61,149 bases of DNA, from positions 1-61,149 of the forward strand of contig NZ_CALUWY010000010.1 in assembly GCF_944324615.1 (NCBI RefSeq), written 5' to 3'. The notes beneath the pieces are model-generated. The model saw only the letters and a program-made list of their open reading frames with translations, was not told the origin of the DNA and did no database searches. This DNA comes from an uncultured Mailhella sp. (GTDB lineage Bacteria > Desulfobacterota > Desulfovibrionia > Desulfovibrionales > Desulfovibrionaceae). The position numbers and the translations under genes were made by a program. Each line of letters begins with the position of its first letter. Within the stretch, counting starts at the first letter, position 1. Below, in pieces: positions 50,215 to 58,453 of the stretch.

Positions 50215-50485
50215 TCGTGTCCGGAAGATACCCGGAAAAGGCGGCCCTTTTTCAACGCACATGCGCGCGTCCCTATGCCGGCATACGGAAAACCATGCGG
50301 CGCGCTGTGGAAAAAAGGCTCCGCCGGATGTTCAGAACATGTCCTGAGCACTTTTTTTTCGCCACAGGCCACAGTAGCGGTTGAAAGATGAGGCATTTCA
50401 TGTGTAAGCTGGATGAGGAACTTTTTCACATTTGCGTGCGCTTCCGCAGGGCGGAGCGGCGTTCACCGGAAAACCTTCATCAGCC

Positions 50486-51157
50486 ATGCAGTTCAAAAAA
50501 GAAACCTATAGTATACAGGCCGCCGCATACATCCGCAATCTCATCCGTTCCGGGGCACTCAAGCCCGGTCAGCCCGTGCGCGAGGCGCAGATATCGGAAG
50601 AACTCAACATCAGCCGCGCGCCCATCCGCGAGGCGCTGCTCATGCTGGCGCATCAGGGGCTCATCAGTTCCGAACCCCAGAAGGGCAAGTATGTCCGTTC
50701 CATGAGCGCCAAGGAAATTTACGACAGCTATGTGGTGGCGGGCATTCTGGAGGGCGCTGCCGTGGCGCAGTCTCTTCACCTCTGGACGGAGAAGGAGGAG
50801 AGCGCTTTTGCCGACGTGGTGCGCCGGCTGGATGAACAGGTGAATTATGCCGTACACCTCGACACGCTCACCGAAATAGACGAAGCGTTCCACATGACGC
50901 TGCTTTCCGCCTGCACCAACGAGCGCCTCATCGAGCTTGCGCGCACGTCCTGTTCCTCCCTTGCCAAGTTTCTCTATTATACCTACTGGCGCACCCTGTT
51001 CACGCCCAAGGAATTCTACGACCGGCATCACCTCATTGCCGAGGCCGTGCACGGCAGAGACCTCATGCACATCGAAATGGTGCTGCGCGACCACTATAAC
51101 GAAGTGGGGCAGCGTCTTTCCGAGCTGGTGCACGAAGGCTCCGACGGGGAGGCGTGA
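50486..51157 (+). CDS. GntR-family (FadR/FCD) transcriptional regulator
   Basis: A 223-residue regulator: winged-helix domain (about 8-75, AAAYIRNLIRSGALKPGQPVREAQISEELNISRAPIREALLMLAHQGLI) and an all-helical FCD ligand domain (about 80-215) with the metal-coordinating pattern D...H...H...H (EIDEAFHMTLL, DRHHLIAEAVHGRD). FCD repressors respond to small organic acids. It probably controls the upstream symporter-racemase-lyase operon through the palindrome at 46821. Own translation start with weak ribosome-binding site. Confidence 0.9.
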   Translation: MQFKKETYSIQAAAYIRNLIRSGALKPGQPVREAQISEELNISRAPIREALLMLAHQGLISSEPQKGKYVRSMSAKEIYDSYVVAGILEGAAVAQSLHLWTEKEESAFADVVRRLDEQVNYAVHLDTLTEIDEAFHMTLLSACTNERLIELARTSCSSLAKFLYYTYWRTLFTPKEFYDRHHLIAEAVHGRDLMHIEMVLRDHYNEVGQRLSELVHEGSDGEA

Positions 51158-51221
51158 CGGGATTTTTCCTGCGGAAGCGTCGCGCGGCATGGCGCCGCTT
51201 TTTGTCCATGAAGGTCTGGTA

Positions 51222-51260
51222 ACGAAGGAGCCGTGCGGAATTTCCGCACGGCTCCTTCGT
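51222..51260. terminator. Perfect 19-bp inverted repeat (bidirectional terminator)
   Basis: ACGAAGGAGCCGTGCGGAA and its exact complement separated by one base, between the convergent gntR and L,D-transpeptidase genes. No clear T run. Confidence 0.65.
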
Positions 51261-51270
51261 CTGAGGCGGC

Positions 51271-52326
51271 TCAGTTTGAGATCCACACCTCGCCTATGAT
51301 GAAGAATTCTCCCTTCTCGTCGGGCAGCCAGTACAGGGCCTGAAGGCCGTGATGGAGCACGCCCTTGTGCTCATAGCTCTTGATGAAGCAGGAAACCCAG
51401 TAGCCCGGCCCCTCCATGAGGCGTATGCCTTCCTTGTCGAGGAAAAGATCCTTCTGGCGGCTGAATTCCGAACGGAGGCGCTTTTTCAGGGAGGAGAATT
51501 TTTCCCGTCCGGCGCGGGGATAGTTTTTCCTGTCGTAAAGCTCCACGATGTCGTCGGTCTGCCGGAGGCGTCGATCCATCCAGAGCAGCGTTCTGCAGCG
51601 CACCGACTCTTCGGAAGAGAGCAGGGCGGCCTCCGGAGCAGGCGATGCGGAAGAACCGGCAAGGGGAGGGCATGCGCTCTGTCCGGCATTCTGCCCGGGC
51701 GGAGGACACAGCTCGGCGGCGTGCTCAGGGGAATGGAACACGGCTGTTTCGCCCTGGGGAAGAGGCGCGGGCAGGGGCGCGGGAGCGTCGCCGCTTTTCT
51801 GCGCGCTTTCAAAGGGGGCGCCTTCCAGGTGTTCCGCCACGATGACGGGCGTACCCGGAATGAGCAGGGGCACGAGGTCTTCGATCTCGTACATGTCTAT
51901 GGCCATGCAGCCCCGGGTGGTGAGTCCTTCAATGGGCTGCCCCTTGCTGTGCAGCCAGATGCCGCCGCCGGTCTTGCCGCGCAGGCGGTCGGCGGGGTTG
52001 GGATAATTGAGGTTGAAGGCGTGGGGCCCGTATTCCATGAAATCGAGCTTCCGCTCTATCTTGTGCGTGATGAAATACACGCCCTCCGGGGTGCGCAGAT
52101 CCCCTTCCTTCTGCTTGTCGCCCTCTCTGCGGCCGTGGATGCAGTCGAAGGTCCGGGTGATTTCGGGCGCACTCTTCCGGTGCTCTACCTGAAAGAGCAG
52201 CTTGCGGCTTTTGTCTGCGGCAAGGAAGTACTCCGGCGCGCAGGAGGAGAGGCGGGCCGTCCAGTCGGCAAGGGCCGTGGCCGGGAGCAGAAGACAGGCG
52301 AGAAGAACAAAGAGGAACCTTGGCAA
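51271..52326 (-). CDS. L,D-transpeptidase (YkuD) family protein
   Basis: A 351-residue exported protein. I place the start at TTG 52326: AAGGAG lies 7 bases upstream and the reading begins directly with a signal peptide (PRFLFVLLACLLLPATALA); no ATG gives this. YkuD domain about 25-180: YFITHKIERKLDFMEYGPHAFNLNYPNP, GIWLHSKGQPIEGLTTRGCMAIDMYEI with catalytic His and Cys. A Pro/Ala-rich linker (about 185-245) leads to a second domain (about 250-351, RQTDDIVELYDRKNYP...YWVSCFIKSYEHKGVLHHGLQALYWL) with NTF2-like appearance. Role: peptidoglycan cross-linking or protein attachment. Confidence 0.85.
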   Translation of the reverse strand: MPRFLFVLLACLLLPATALADWTARLSSCAPEYFLAADKSRKLLFQVEHRKSAPEITRTFDCIHGRREGDKQKEGDLRTPEGVYFITHKIERKLDFMEYGPHAFNLNYPNPADRLRGKTGGGIWLHSKGQPIEGLTTRGCMAIDMYEIEDLVPLLIPGTPVIVAEHLEGAPFESAQKSGDAPAPLPAPLPQGETAVFHSPEHAAELCPPPGQNAGQSACPPLAGSSASPAPEAALLSSEESVRCRTLLWMDRRLRQTDDIVELYDRKNYPRAGREKFSSLKKRLRSEFSRQKDLFLDKEGIRLMEGPGYWVSCFIKSYEHKGVLHHGLQALYWLPDEKGEFFIIGEVWISN

Positions 52327-52415
52327 GGGAATCTCCTTGAAGGGGGCAGATGTGGAGGCGCAGAAAAGCGCCGCCTGCATTTTAAGAGAAATCGTCCGGG
52401 AAGACAATGCCGTAT

Positions 52416-52456
52416 GAAAAGAGCGCCGCATCCGGGGAGGAAGCGGCGCTCTTTTC
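52416..52456 (-). terminator. Intrinsic terminator of purB
   Basis: Fourteen-bp stem GAAAAGAGCGCCGC/GCGGCGCTCTTTTC around a 12-13-base loop, 18 bases after the purB stop. Confidence 0.85.
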
Positions 52457-52473
52457 ATGCTTTTTTCGTGGTC

Positions 52474-53772
52474 TTACTCTTCGGCAAGCACGCGGTCGAC
52501 GATTTCGGACTCATAGCGGGTGTAATGCCTGATGTCGAAGATGGCGTCGAGTTCGGCGGGGGAGAGATGGGCCTTGATCTCCTCATCGGCACGGATGAGG
52601 TCGGGGAAGGACTTGTGGGTTTCCCAGCTTTCCATGGCGCGCTTCTGCACCACCACATAGGCCTGCTGACGGGGCATGTCCTTCTCGATGAGCGCGGTGA
52701 GCACTCTCTGCGAGAAGAAGAGACCATAACTGCCCCAGAGGTTGCGTTCCACGTTTTCCGGCAGAATGCGCAGGCCTTCGATCAGGCGGTTCAGGCGGTG
52801 CAGCACATAATCCATGAGAATGGTGGAATCGGGAGTGATGATGCGTTCCACCGAGGAATGGCTGATGTCCCGTTCATGCCACAGGGCCTGGTTTTCCAGA
52901 GCGGCGAAGGCGTTGGAACGGATGACGCGGGCAAGGCCGCACATGTTTTCCGCAGAAATGGGGTTGCGCTTGTGGGGCATGGCCGAAGAACCCTTCTGCC
53001 CCTTGGCGAAGCCTTCCTCCACCTCGTGCACTTCCGTGCGCTGAAGGTGACGCAGCTCCACGCAGATGCGTTCCACCGTGCCCGCGGCAATGGCCAGGGA
53101 GGTGAAGTAATGGGCGTAGCGGTCGCGCTGCACGATCTGGGTGGAGATGATGTCGGGCTTCAGGCCGAGCAGCTCGCAGGCGCGCGCTTCCACAGCGGGG
53201 GTGATGACGGTATAGGTGCCCATGGCGCCGGAGAGCTTGCCGGTGCGGATGTCTTCCACCGCGTCCGCAAAGCGCTTCTTGTCGCGCAGAAATTCCGCGT
53301 AGAATCCCGCAAACTTGAAGCCGTAGGTCACGGGTTCTCCGTGCACGCCGTGGGAACGGCCCATGCAGATGAGCCCCTGATGGGCGCGCACGAACTTCTT
53401 CAGCGTGCCGAGTACGAGGTCGAAGTCGTCGAGGATCATTCTGCCCGCTTCCACCATCTGCAGAGCCATGGCGGTGTCCACCATGTCGGAAGAGGTGCAG
53501 CCGAGGTGGATGAAGCGTGCGGAGGGGCCTATCTTCTGTTCCAGATAGGTGAGGAAGGCGATGATGTCGTGGCGGGTCACTTCTTCGATTTCAAGGATCT
53601 TGTCCACATCGAAGTCCACATCCTTCAGGATGTTCTTCAGATCCTCATCGGGAATGACACCCTGTTCGTTCCAGGCGCGGCATACGGCCTGCTCCACCTT
53701 GAACCAGTAGCGGTAGCGGTTTTCCAGTGTCCAGAGACGGGCCATTTCCGGCCGGGAGTAACGCTCTATCAT
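52474..53772 (-). CDS. purB: Adenylosuccinate lyase
   Basis: A 432-residue fumarase-superfamily enzyme acting twice in purine synthesis (SAICAR and adenylosuccinate cleavage). Characteristic TRHDIIAFL, TSSDMVDTA, and the signature GSSAMPHKRNPISAEN with the catalytic Ser; RSHGVHGEPVTYG holds the catalytic His. Full length. Lies 8 bases after the FmdB-like gene, so co-transcribed. Confidence 0.96.
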   Translation of the reverse strand: MIERYSRPEMARLWTLENRYRYWFKVEQAVCRAWNEQGVIPDEDLKNILKDVDFDVDKILEIEEVTRHDIIAFLTYLEQKIGPSARFIHLGCTSSDMVDTAMALQMVEAGRMILDDFDLVLGTLKKFVRAHQGLICMGRSHGVHGEPVTYGFKFAGFYAEFLRDKKRFADAVEDIRTGKLSGAMGTYTVITPAVEARACELLGLKPDIISTQIVQRDRYAHYFTSLAIAAGTVERICVELRHLQRTEVHEVEEGFAKGQKGSSAMPHKRNPISAENMCGLARVIRSNAFAALENQALWHERDISHSSVERIITPDSTILMDYVLHRLNRLIEGLRILPENVERNLWGSYGLFFSQRVLTALIEKDMPRQQAYVVVQKRAMESWETHKSFPDLIRADEEIKAHLSPAELDAIFDIRHYTRYESEIVDRVLAEE

Positions 53773-53780
53773 GATGGCCT

Positions 53781-54101
53781 CTATTTTGTTCCGGCGGACG
53801 TGTCCGCGCTTTTCGCGGGGGCCGGGCTTTCGGCTTTGGGGGTGGAAGGCGCGCTTTCTTCCGACTTTCTGTCGGAAACGGCGGGAACGCCCTTGCTCTT
53901 GTCGAAAAGATTGCTTGTGCCGTGCCCGTAGGAGGAGGCAAACCAGCCGCCGCCCTTGAGGATGAAGGACGTGTTGGACAGAACGCGGTGGCAGATTTCA
54001 CCGCAATCAGGGCAGGGCTGCGTTTCGGCGTCGTCGCTGGAGTGCAGCCATTCTTCAAAGGTCTTGCGGCATTTGGGGCAGGCGTATTCGTAGATAGGCA
54101 T
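53781..54101 (-). CDS. FmdB-type zinc-ribbon protein
   Basis: A 106-residue protein: MPIYEYACPKCRKTFEEW... with two CxxC pairs (CPKC and CPDCG) forming a zinc ribbon, then VLSNTSFILKGGGWFASSYG, the full FmdB regulatory-protein family pattern, and a Pro/Ala/Lys-rich disordered tail. Function of the family is unsettled (regulator of amidase/formamidase in one case). Upstream of purB in the same operon. Confidence 0.9.
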   Translation of the reverse strand: MPIYEYACPKCRKTFEEWLHSSDDAETQPCPDCGEICHRVLSNTSFILKGGGWFASSYGHGTSNLFDKSKGVPAVSDRKSEESAPSTPKAESPAPAKSADTSAGTK

Positions 54102-54121
54102 GGGAAAAAAAGGGTTGGGAC

Positions 54122-54163
54122 AGAAAAAAAGAAACGGCGTGTCCGCACGAAAAGCCGACACGC
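54122..54163 (-). terminator. Intrinsic terminator of the small basic peptide gene
   Basis: Eight-bp stem GGCGTGTC/GACACGCC (54136-54143 with 54156-54163) followed on the minus strand by GTTTCTTTTTTT. Confidence 0.8.
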
Positions 54164-54211
54164 CTCAAACCTACTCTGCAACCGGAAGGCCGCAGGCACA
54201 AGCAGCCAGGC

Positions 54212-54322
54212 TTACTTCTTGGCAGCGGCCTTGGCTTCGTGGATGCGTTCCTTGATGCGCTGAGCGCGACGATGGCGACGGCGATCAAGTTCCTTGGCAC
54301 GTTCGATCTTTTTATGGGCCAT
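54212..54322 (-). CDS. 36-residue strongly basic peptide
   Basis: Minus-strand ORF: MAHKKIERAKELDRRRHRRA..., ending AKAAAKK, with about 18 Lys/Arg/His in 36 residues and predicted as one long helix. Support: AAGGAG 8 bases before the ATG, a good promoter 30-60 bases upstream (54356-54384), and a terminator right after. Composition suggests a ribosome- or RNA-associated peptide; no family recognised. Too short for most gene callers. Confidence 0.78.
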   Translation of the reverse strand: MAHKKIERAKELDRRRHRRAQRIKERIHEAKAAAKK

Positions 54323-54355
54323 GAGATTGCTCCTTAAAAGAAAATGTATCCAGAA

Positions 54356-54384
54356 GATATAAACTCTCCGGCGGGCGCTGTCCA
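54356..54384 (-). promoter_or_regulatory. Promoter of the 36-residue peptide gene
   Basis: Minus-strand TGGACA (54379-54384), 17-base spacer, TATATC (54356-54361); predicted leader about 27 bases. Confidence 0.65.
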
Positions 54385-54394
54385 GTGAAAGAAG

Positions 54395-54423
54395 GGCGTC
54401 CGTGCCGGACGCCTGTTTTTTTT
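54395..54423 (+). terminator. Orphan plus-strand terminator-like hairpin
   Basis: GGCGTCC/GGACGCC stem with GTGCC loop followed by TG and T8. No plus-strand gene ends here; it may end an antisense or small RNA or attenuate transcription into the thioesterase gene. Confidence 0.6.
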
Positions 54424-54579
54424 CCTGCGTTTTTTCTCCCCTGCGCGCGGGAGTTTTTCCGGGCGGCGGAACATCCCTGTACAGGAAGGCCGGGCCGGAT
54501 GCGGCGTTTCCGGCCGGCCTTGTCAGGGGAAATGGCCGCGCGTATGCTTGTACGCCGCAGCATACATTACGGGGGAATC

Positions 54580-54984
54580 ATGAACGAAGTCATCACCGAA
54601 GGCACGCTCTCCAGTCTTCTGGGCATAGAGCTGGAAGGATTTGACGCGGAAGGCAGGGGCGAGGTGTCCATGCCGCTGGACGAACGCCACAGAAATTCGC
54701 TGGGCAAGGCCCACGGCGGAGCCATCTTCACCCTGGCCGACATGGCCTTTGCCGCCGCCTGCCGGGGGGCGGGCCTTGTATGCGTGAGTGCGCAGTGTTC
54801 CATTTCCTATCTTTTTCCCGGAGAGTGCGGGCCGTTGCGGGCCAGAGCCTGTCCGGTGAAGCTCGGCAGCACCCTCGCGGTGTTCGACATTCAGGTGTAC
54901 GACGCTGCGGGCAGAACCATCGCCAGGGCCGTCATGACCGGATACATCATCAAGAGGCTGAAGGCCGGAGAAGGGCATGAGTGA
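54580..54984 (+). CDS. Hotdog-fold thioesterase (PaaI/YbgC-like)
   Basis: A 134-residue acyl-CoA thioesterase. Core motif NSLGKAHGGAIFTLADMAFAAAC is the PaaI-type active-site helix (HGGxxxxLxD), with GRTIARAVMTGYI at the end. GGGGGA precedes the ATG. Its stop overlaps the RluD-CoaE start by 8 bases, so the two are co-translated. Substrate unknown; could hydrolyse aryl- or short-chain acyl-CoA. Confidence 0.88.
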   Translation: MNEVITEGTLSSLLGIELEGFDAEGRGEVSMPLDERHRNSLGKAHGGAIFTLADMAFAAACRGAGLVCVSAQCSISYLFPGECGPLRARACPVKLGSTLAVFDIQVYDAAGRTIARAVMTGYIIKRLKAGEGHE

Positions 54985-56617
54985 ACATACGCTGCCGACC
55001 GGGGTCTGGGATGAGGACCTGACGGAAGAAGAGATCCGGGATGAGGAGCGCGTCTTCATCGTGCCTGAAAACGCGCGGAAGATGCGCCTTGACGCTTTTC
55101 TTGGCTCCGTTGCGGATTTTTCCCGCAGTCGTCTGAAAAAACTGGTGGAACAGGGGCGCTGCACGGTGGAGGGCGCAATCTGCACGGATGCGGATACGCG
55201 CGTCAGGCCGGGCTGGAGCGTGACCCTGCGCCTGCCCGGAGCCTCGGAGGAGCTGACGGCCGAGGAAGGCCCCCTCGATATCGTGTACAGTGATGAGGAT
55301 ATCGCGGTGGTGAACAAGCCTGCGGGGCTGACCATGCATCCCTGTCCGAGCTGCCCGAAAGGCACGCTGGTGCATCGCCTGCTTGCGCGCTTCCCCGGTC
55401 TTGCCCTTCAGGAGGGGCCGAGGCCCGGCATCGTGCACCGTCTGGACAAGGATACCTCCGGCCTGGTCGTCATCGCCCTTTCGGAAAGAGCGCGGCTGCG
55501 CCTCATCGAAGATTTCGCCGCACGCAGGGTGCACAAGACCTATCTTGCCGTGACGCGCGGCGTGCCGTCGGCAGAGGGCGGGAGCGATCTTCCCATAGGG
55601 CGGCACCCCGTCATCAAAACGCGCATGGCCGTTGTTCCTGAAGAGAAGGGGGGCAGAAGCGCCCTCACGAAGTGGAGCACGCTTTACGCTTCGCCTTCCG
55701 GTCGTTTTGCCCTGCTTGCCGTGCGGATTTTCACCGGCCGTACCCATCAGATCCGCGTGCATCTTGCCCAGGCGGGCTTTCCTTTGTGGGGCGATGCCGT
55801 GTACGGCCGCGAAGACAGGCATTCTCCGGCGGCACGGCAGCTGCTGCATGCATGGAAACTGGAGTTCGAGCACCCCGTCAGCGGCAGACCGCTTTGCTTT
55901 CTCGCGCCCCCTCCCGACGATTTTCCCAGAGCCATGCTGGCGCTGGAAGAGAAGACGCGGCGCGTCATACTTACCGGCATGCCCGGCTGCGGCAAGTCCG
56001 CCGTGCTGGAGAAGCTGGAAGAGCGTCATATTCCCGTATGGAGTGCGGACAAGGCCGTGGCGGTCCAGTATCAGCCCGGCGCCGACGGCTGGCTTCTCAT
56101 GCGCCGGCGCTTCGGCGAGGCCTTTTTCCGGGCCGACGGCACGGTGGACAGGGCGGCGTTGACCAGCCTTCTGGCAGGCACTCCCGGCATGCGCCGGGAA
56201 CTGGAACGCCTCATACATCCTCTGGTGCGTGCCTCCATGGACGAGTTTTTTCAGAAGGCAGAGTCTCAGGGCAGGGAAGCGGCCGTGGCCGAGGTGCCGC
56301 TGTGGTTTGAAACCGGGTGGACATGCCCGGGGGCGGACATCACGGTCATCGTCTGCCCCGATGAGGTGCGGCACGAGCGCCTGCAGAGAACGCGCGGCTG
56401 GAGTGCGGAAAAAATCGCCGCCGTGGAAAGCTGGCAGTGGAAGCAGGATGAGAAGATCGCCGCTGCCGACCTTCTCATCCGCAACGCGGGCTCGCTGGAG
56501 GAGCTGGATGCGGAAGTGGGGCGCTTTCTGGCGGAACTGAAGGAAAGAGAACAGAGGGAAGAGAAGGCGCTTGTGGAAACATGGCGCGGCCTGTGGAGCG
56601 GGGAGATACCCGACTGA
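54977..56617 (+). CDS. Fusion of RluD-family pseudouridine synthase and dephospho-CoA kinase
   Basis: A 546-residue bifunctional protein. Residues about 35-95: S4 RNA-binding domain. About 100-320: RluA/RluD pseudouridine synthase with catalytic Asp157 in IVHRLDKDTSGL and the Arg in RIFTGRTHQIRVH. About 326-530: dephospho-CoA kinase CoaE with P-loop LTGMPGCGKSAVLEKL, VWSADKAV and VAEVPLWFETGW. The last step of CoA synthesis and an rRNA modification are thus on one polypeptide. Both active sites look intact. No separate coaE is in the window. Confidence 0.93.
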   Translation: MSEHTLPTGVWDEDLTEEEIRDEERVFIVPENARKMRLDAFLGSVADFSRSRLKKLVEQGRCTVEGAICTDADTRVRPGWSVTLRLPGASEELTAEEGPLDIVYSDEDIAVVNKPAGLTMHPCPSCPKGTLVHRLLARFPGLALQEGPRPGIVHRLDKDTSGLVVIALSERARLRLIEDFAARRVHKTYLAVTRGVPSAEGGSDLPIGRHPVIKTRMAVVPEEKGGRSALTKWSTLYASPSGRFALLAVRIFTGRTHQIRVHLAQAGFPLWGDAVYGREDRHSPAARQLLHAWKLEFEHPVSGRPLCFLAPPPDDFPRAMLALEEKTRRVILTGMPGCGKSAVLEKLEERHIPVWSADKAVAVQYQPGADGWLLMRRRFGEAFFRADGTVDRAALTSLLAGTPGMRRELERLIHPLVRASMDEFFQKAESQGREAAVAEVPLWFETGWTCPGADITVIVCPDEVRHERLQRTRGWSAEKIAAVESWQWKQDEKIAAADLLIRNAGSLEELDAEVGRFLAELKEREQREEKALVETWRGLWSGEIPD

Positions 56618-57077
56618 GTGCCGCGTTGCAGGTGACGGCGCAGACGCGCCGTTTTTCTGCGGCCTGGATGAAAGCGCTCTGCCGGATACGGAGCATTTCT
56701 TTTAATACCGCGGAATCCATGAGCATGTTTTTCTGAGGGAAAGCCTTTTTCCTGCGTGTGCCTCTTCCGTGCCCTGCAAGAGGCGGGCATGTTCTCTGCA
56801 TGGAGCGCATCGGCGCGGAAGACAAGGAAGACCGGGGCGCCGGATCCGCCTTCCGCTCGTTGTTTTTCTTTATTGTTCCGGGAGGATGCGGCTTTTTCAG
56901 CCCGTCTGCACAATAAGAGGCCCTGCACAGGTCAGGGATAATAACATTCTTTTTTTATTCATCTATTTCAGCTTTCCGGCTGCAGGGAAAAAGATGCCCC
57001 TTCCGGGCATTTTTTTTGGACAAAACAGCCTGCTTTTTGCATAATTGTTACCAGGAACATATTAGCAGGAGTCTGAC
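56618..57077 (+). promoter_or_regulatory. Intergenic region with terminator-like hairpin and promoter of the ATP-grasp operon
   Basis: No gene seen. A hairpin ATGCCC-N5-GGGCAT with T7 (56994-57017) is followed at once by TTGGAC (57016-57021), an 18-base spacer and CATAAT (57040-57045), about 30 bases before the ATP-grasp ATG. The hairpin is 375 bases after the previous stop, so it may instead end an unannotated small RNA. Confidence 0.55.
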
Positions 57078-58421
57078 ATGTATTCACTGGTAGAAAGCCG
57101 CGAAGCTGTGAACAACTGGCTGGAACGCTATGGCGTGCGATTCGGAATCTACAAAAATGGAAAGTTCAAGGAACAGCTTTTTCCCTTCGATCCCATACCC
57201 CGCGTCATCACTCCCGAAGAGTGGGCCTATCTGGAGAAGGGGCTGTCGCAGCGCGTCAGAGCACTCAATCTGTTCCTTGCCGACATCTACGGCGAAAAGA
57301 ACATCATAAAAAACAACGTCGTCCCGAAATCCTTCGTCTATGCCTCCAAGGGCTACCTTCCCCAGTGCGAGGGCATACGGCCGCCTCACGGCATATTCGC
57401 CCACATCGCCGGCATCGACCTGGTGCAGGCCCGGGACGGGAGTTGGTTCGTTCTGGAAGACAATCTCCGCATTCCTTCCGGCGCGTCCTATCCGCTCATT
57501 GCCCGTTCCATCGCCCGCAAGGTCAGCCCGGAAACCTTTACCGCCAATCACATCGAGGACAACCGCAATTATCCCGATCTGCTGAAGCACACCATGGACA
57601 GCATGAACGTCAACGGCGGGCTGAATGTCGTCTTCACGCCGGGGCGCTACAATTCCGCCTTTTTCGAGCATGCCTATCTTGCGGAACGCACGGGAGCCGT
57701 CCTCGCCTTCCCCGGCGATCTCATCGTGGAAGACAACCATGTGTACTATCAGGGCATTTTCCATGAAAAAACACTGGTCGGCGCCATCTACCGCCGCGTG
57801 TCCGACGAATATCTCGACCCCATGGTCTTTGAGCCGACCTCCCTTCTGGGGGTGCCCAACCTGATGCAGGCCTATGCCGCGGGCAATGTGGCCGTGCTGA
57901 ACAGCCCCGGCAACGGCGTGGCCGACGACAAGGGCCTCTATTACTTCGTGCCGCGCATGGTGGAATACTATCTCGGCGAAAAGGCCCTTCTGCAGAACGC
58001 GCCCACCTACCTGCCCTATTATGAACAGGACAGGGAATATGTGCTGAACAACACGGAAAAGCTGGTCATCAAGGACGTGAGCGAGGCCGGTGGGTACGGC
58101 GTGGTGTTCGGGCGCGACCTTGAGCGCGACCGTCTGGAGAAGCTGCAGGAACTCATCCGTTCCGAACCGCGCCGCTGGATTGCTCAGGAAGTGATCAATT
58201 TCAAGGATCTGGAAACCATGGAAGACAGGGGCGTGGTCTACCGCAAGGCGGATCTGCGCGCCTTTGTGCTTTCTTCCGCCGACAGCACGGTGGTCTGGAA
58301 GAGCGGACTGACCCGTTTTGCCCGTCAGGCGGATTCCTTTGTGGTCAACTCCAGTCAGGGAGGCGGCTTCAAGGATACCTGGGTCATGCGTGATCATCAG
58401 TCGCTTCCGAAGCAGTTCTAG
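57078..58421 (+). CDS. Circularly permuted ATP-grasp protein (CP_ATPgrasp, DUF404/DUF407)
   Basis: A 447-residue soluble enzyme predicted to activate a carboxylate with ATP and ligate it to an amine. Diagnostic elements: QRVRALNLFLADIYGEKNII, GIDLVQARDGSWFVLEDNLRIPSGASYPLIAR, NSPGNGVADDKGLYYFVPRMVEYYLGE, DVSEAGGYGVVFG and DLRAFVLS. The order of ATP-grasp elements is permuted relative to glutathione-synthetase types. GGAG precedes the ATG. First gene of a five-gene operon with alpha-E, transglutaminase and two M14-like proteins. Substrate unknown. Confidence 0.92.
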   Translation: MYSLVESREAVNNWLERYGVRFGIYKNGKFKEQLFPFDPIPRVITPEEWAYLEKGLSQRVRALNLFLADIYGEKNIIKNNVVPKSFVYASKGYLPQCEGIRPPHGIFAHIAGIDLVQARDGSWFVLEDNLRIPSGASYPLIARSIARKVSPETFTANHIEDNRNYPDLLKHTMDSMNVNGGLNVVFTPGRYNSAFFEHAYLAERTGAVLAFPGDLIVEDNHVYYQGIFHEKTLVGAIYRRVSDEYLDPMVFEPTSLLGVPNLMQAYAAGNVAVLNSPGNGVADDKGLYYFVPRMVEYYLGEKALLQNAPTYLPYYEQDREYVLNNTEKLVIKDVSEAGGYGVVFGRDLERDRLEKLQELIRSEPRRWIAQEVINFKDLETMEDRGVVYRKADLRAFVLSSADSTVVWKSGLTRFARQADSFVVNSSQGGGFKDTWVMRDHQSLPKQF

Positions 58422-58453
58422 AACCTTTCCCCCGTCATACGAAAGGATACGCC

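Noticed and set aside
56769..57044. 91-codon ORF before the ATP-grasp gene
   Set aside because: It runs through the terminator hairpin and promoter and has random-looking composition.
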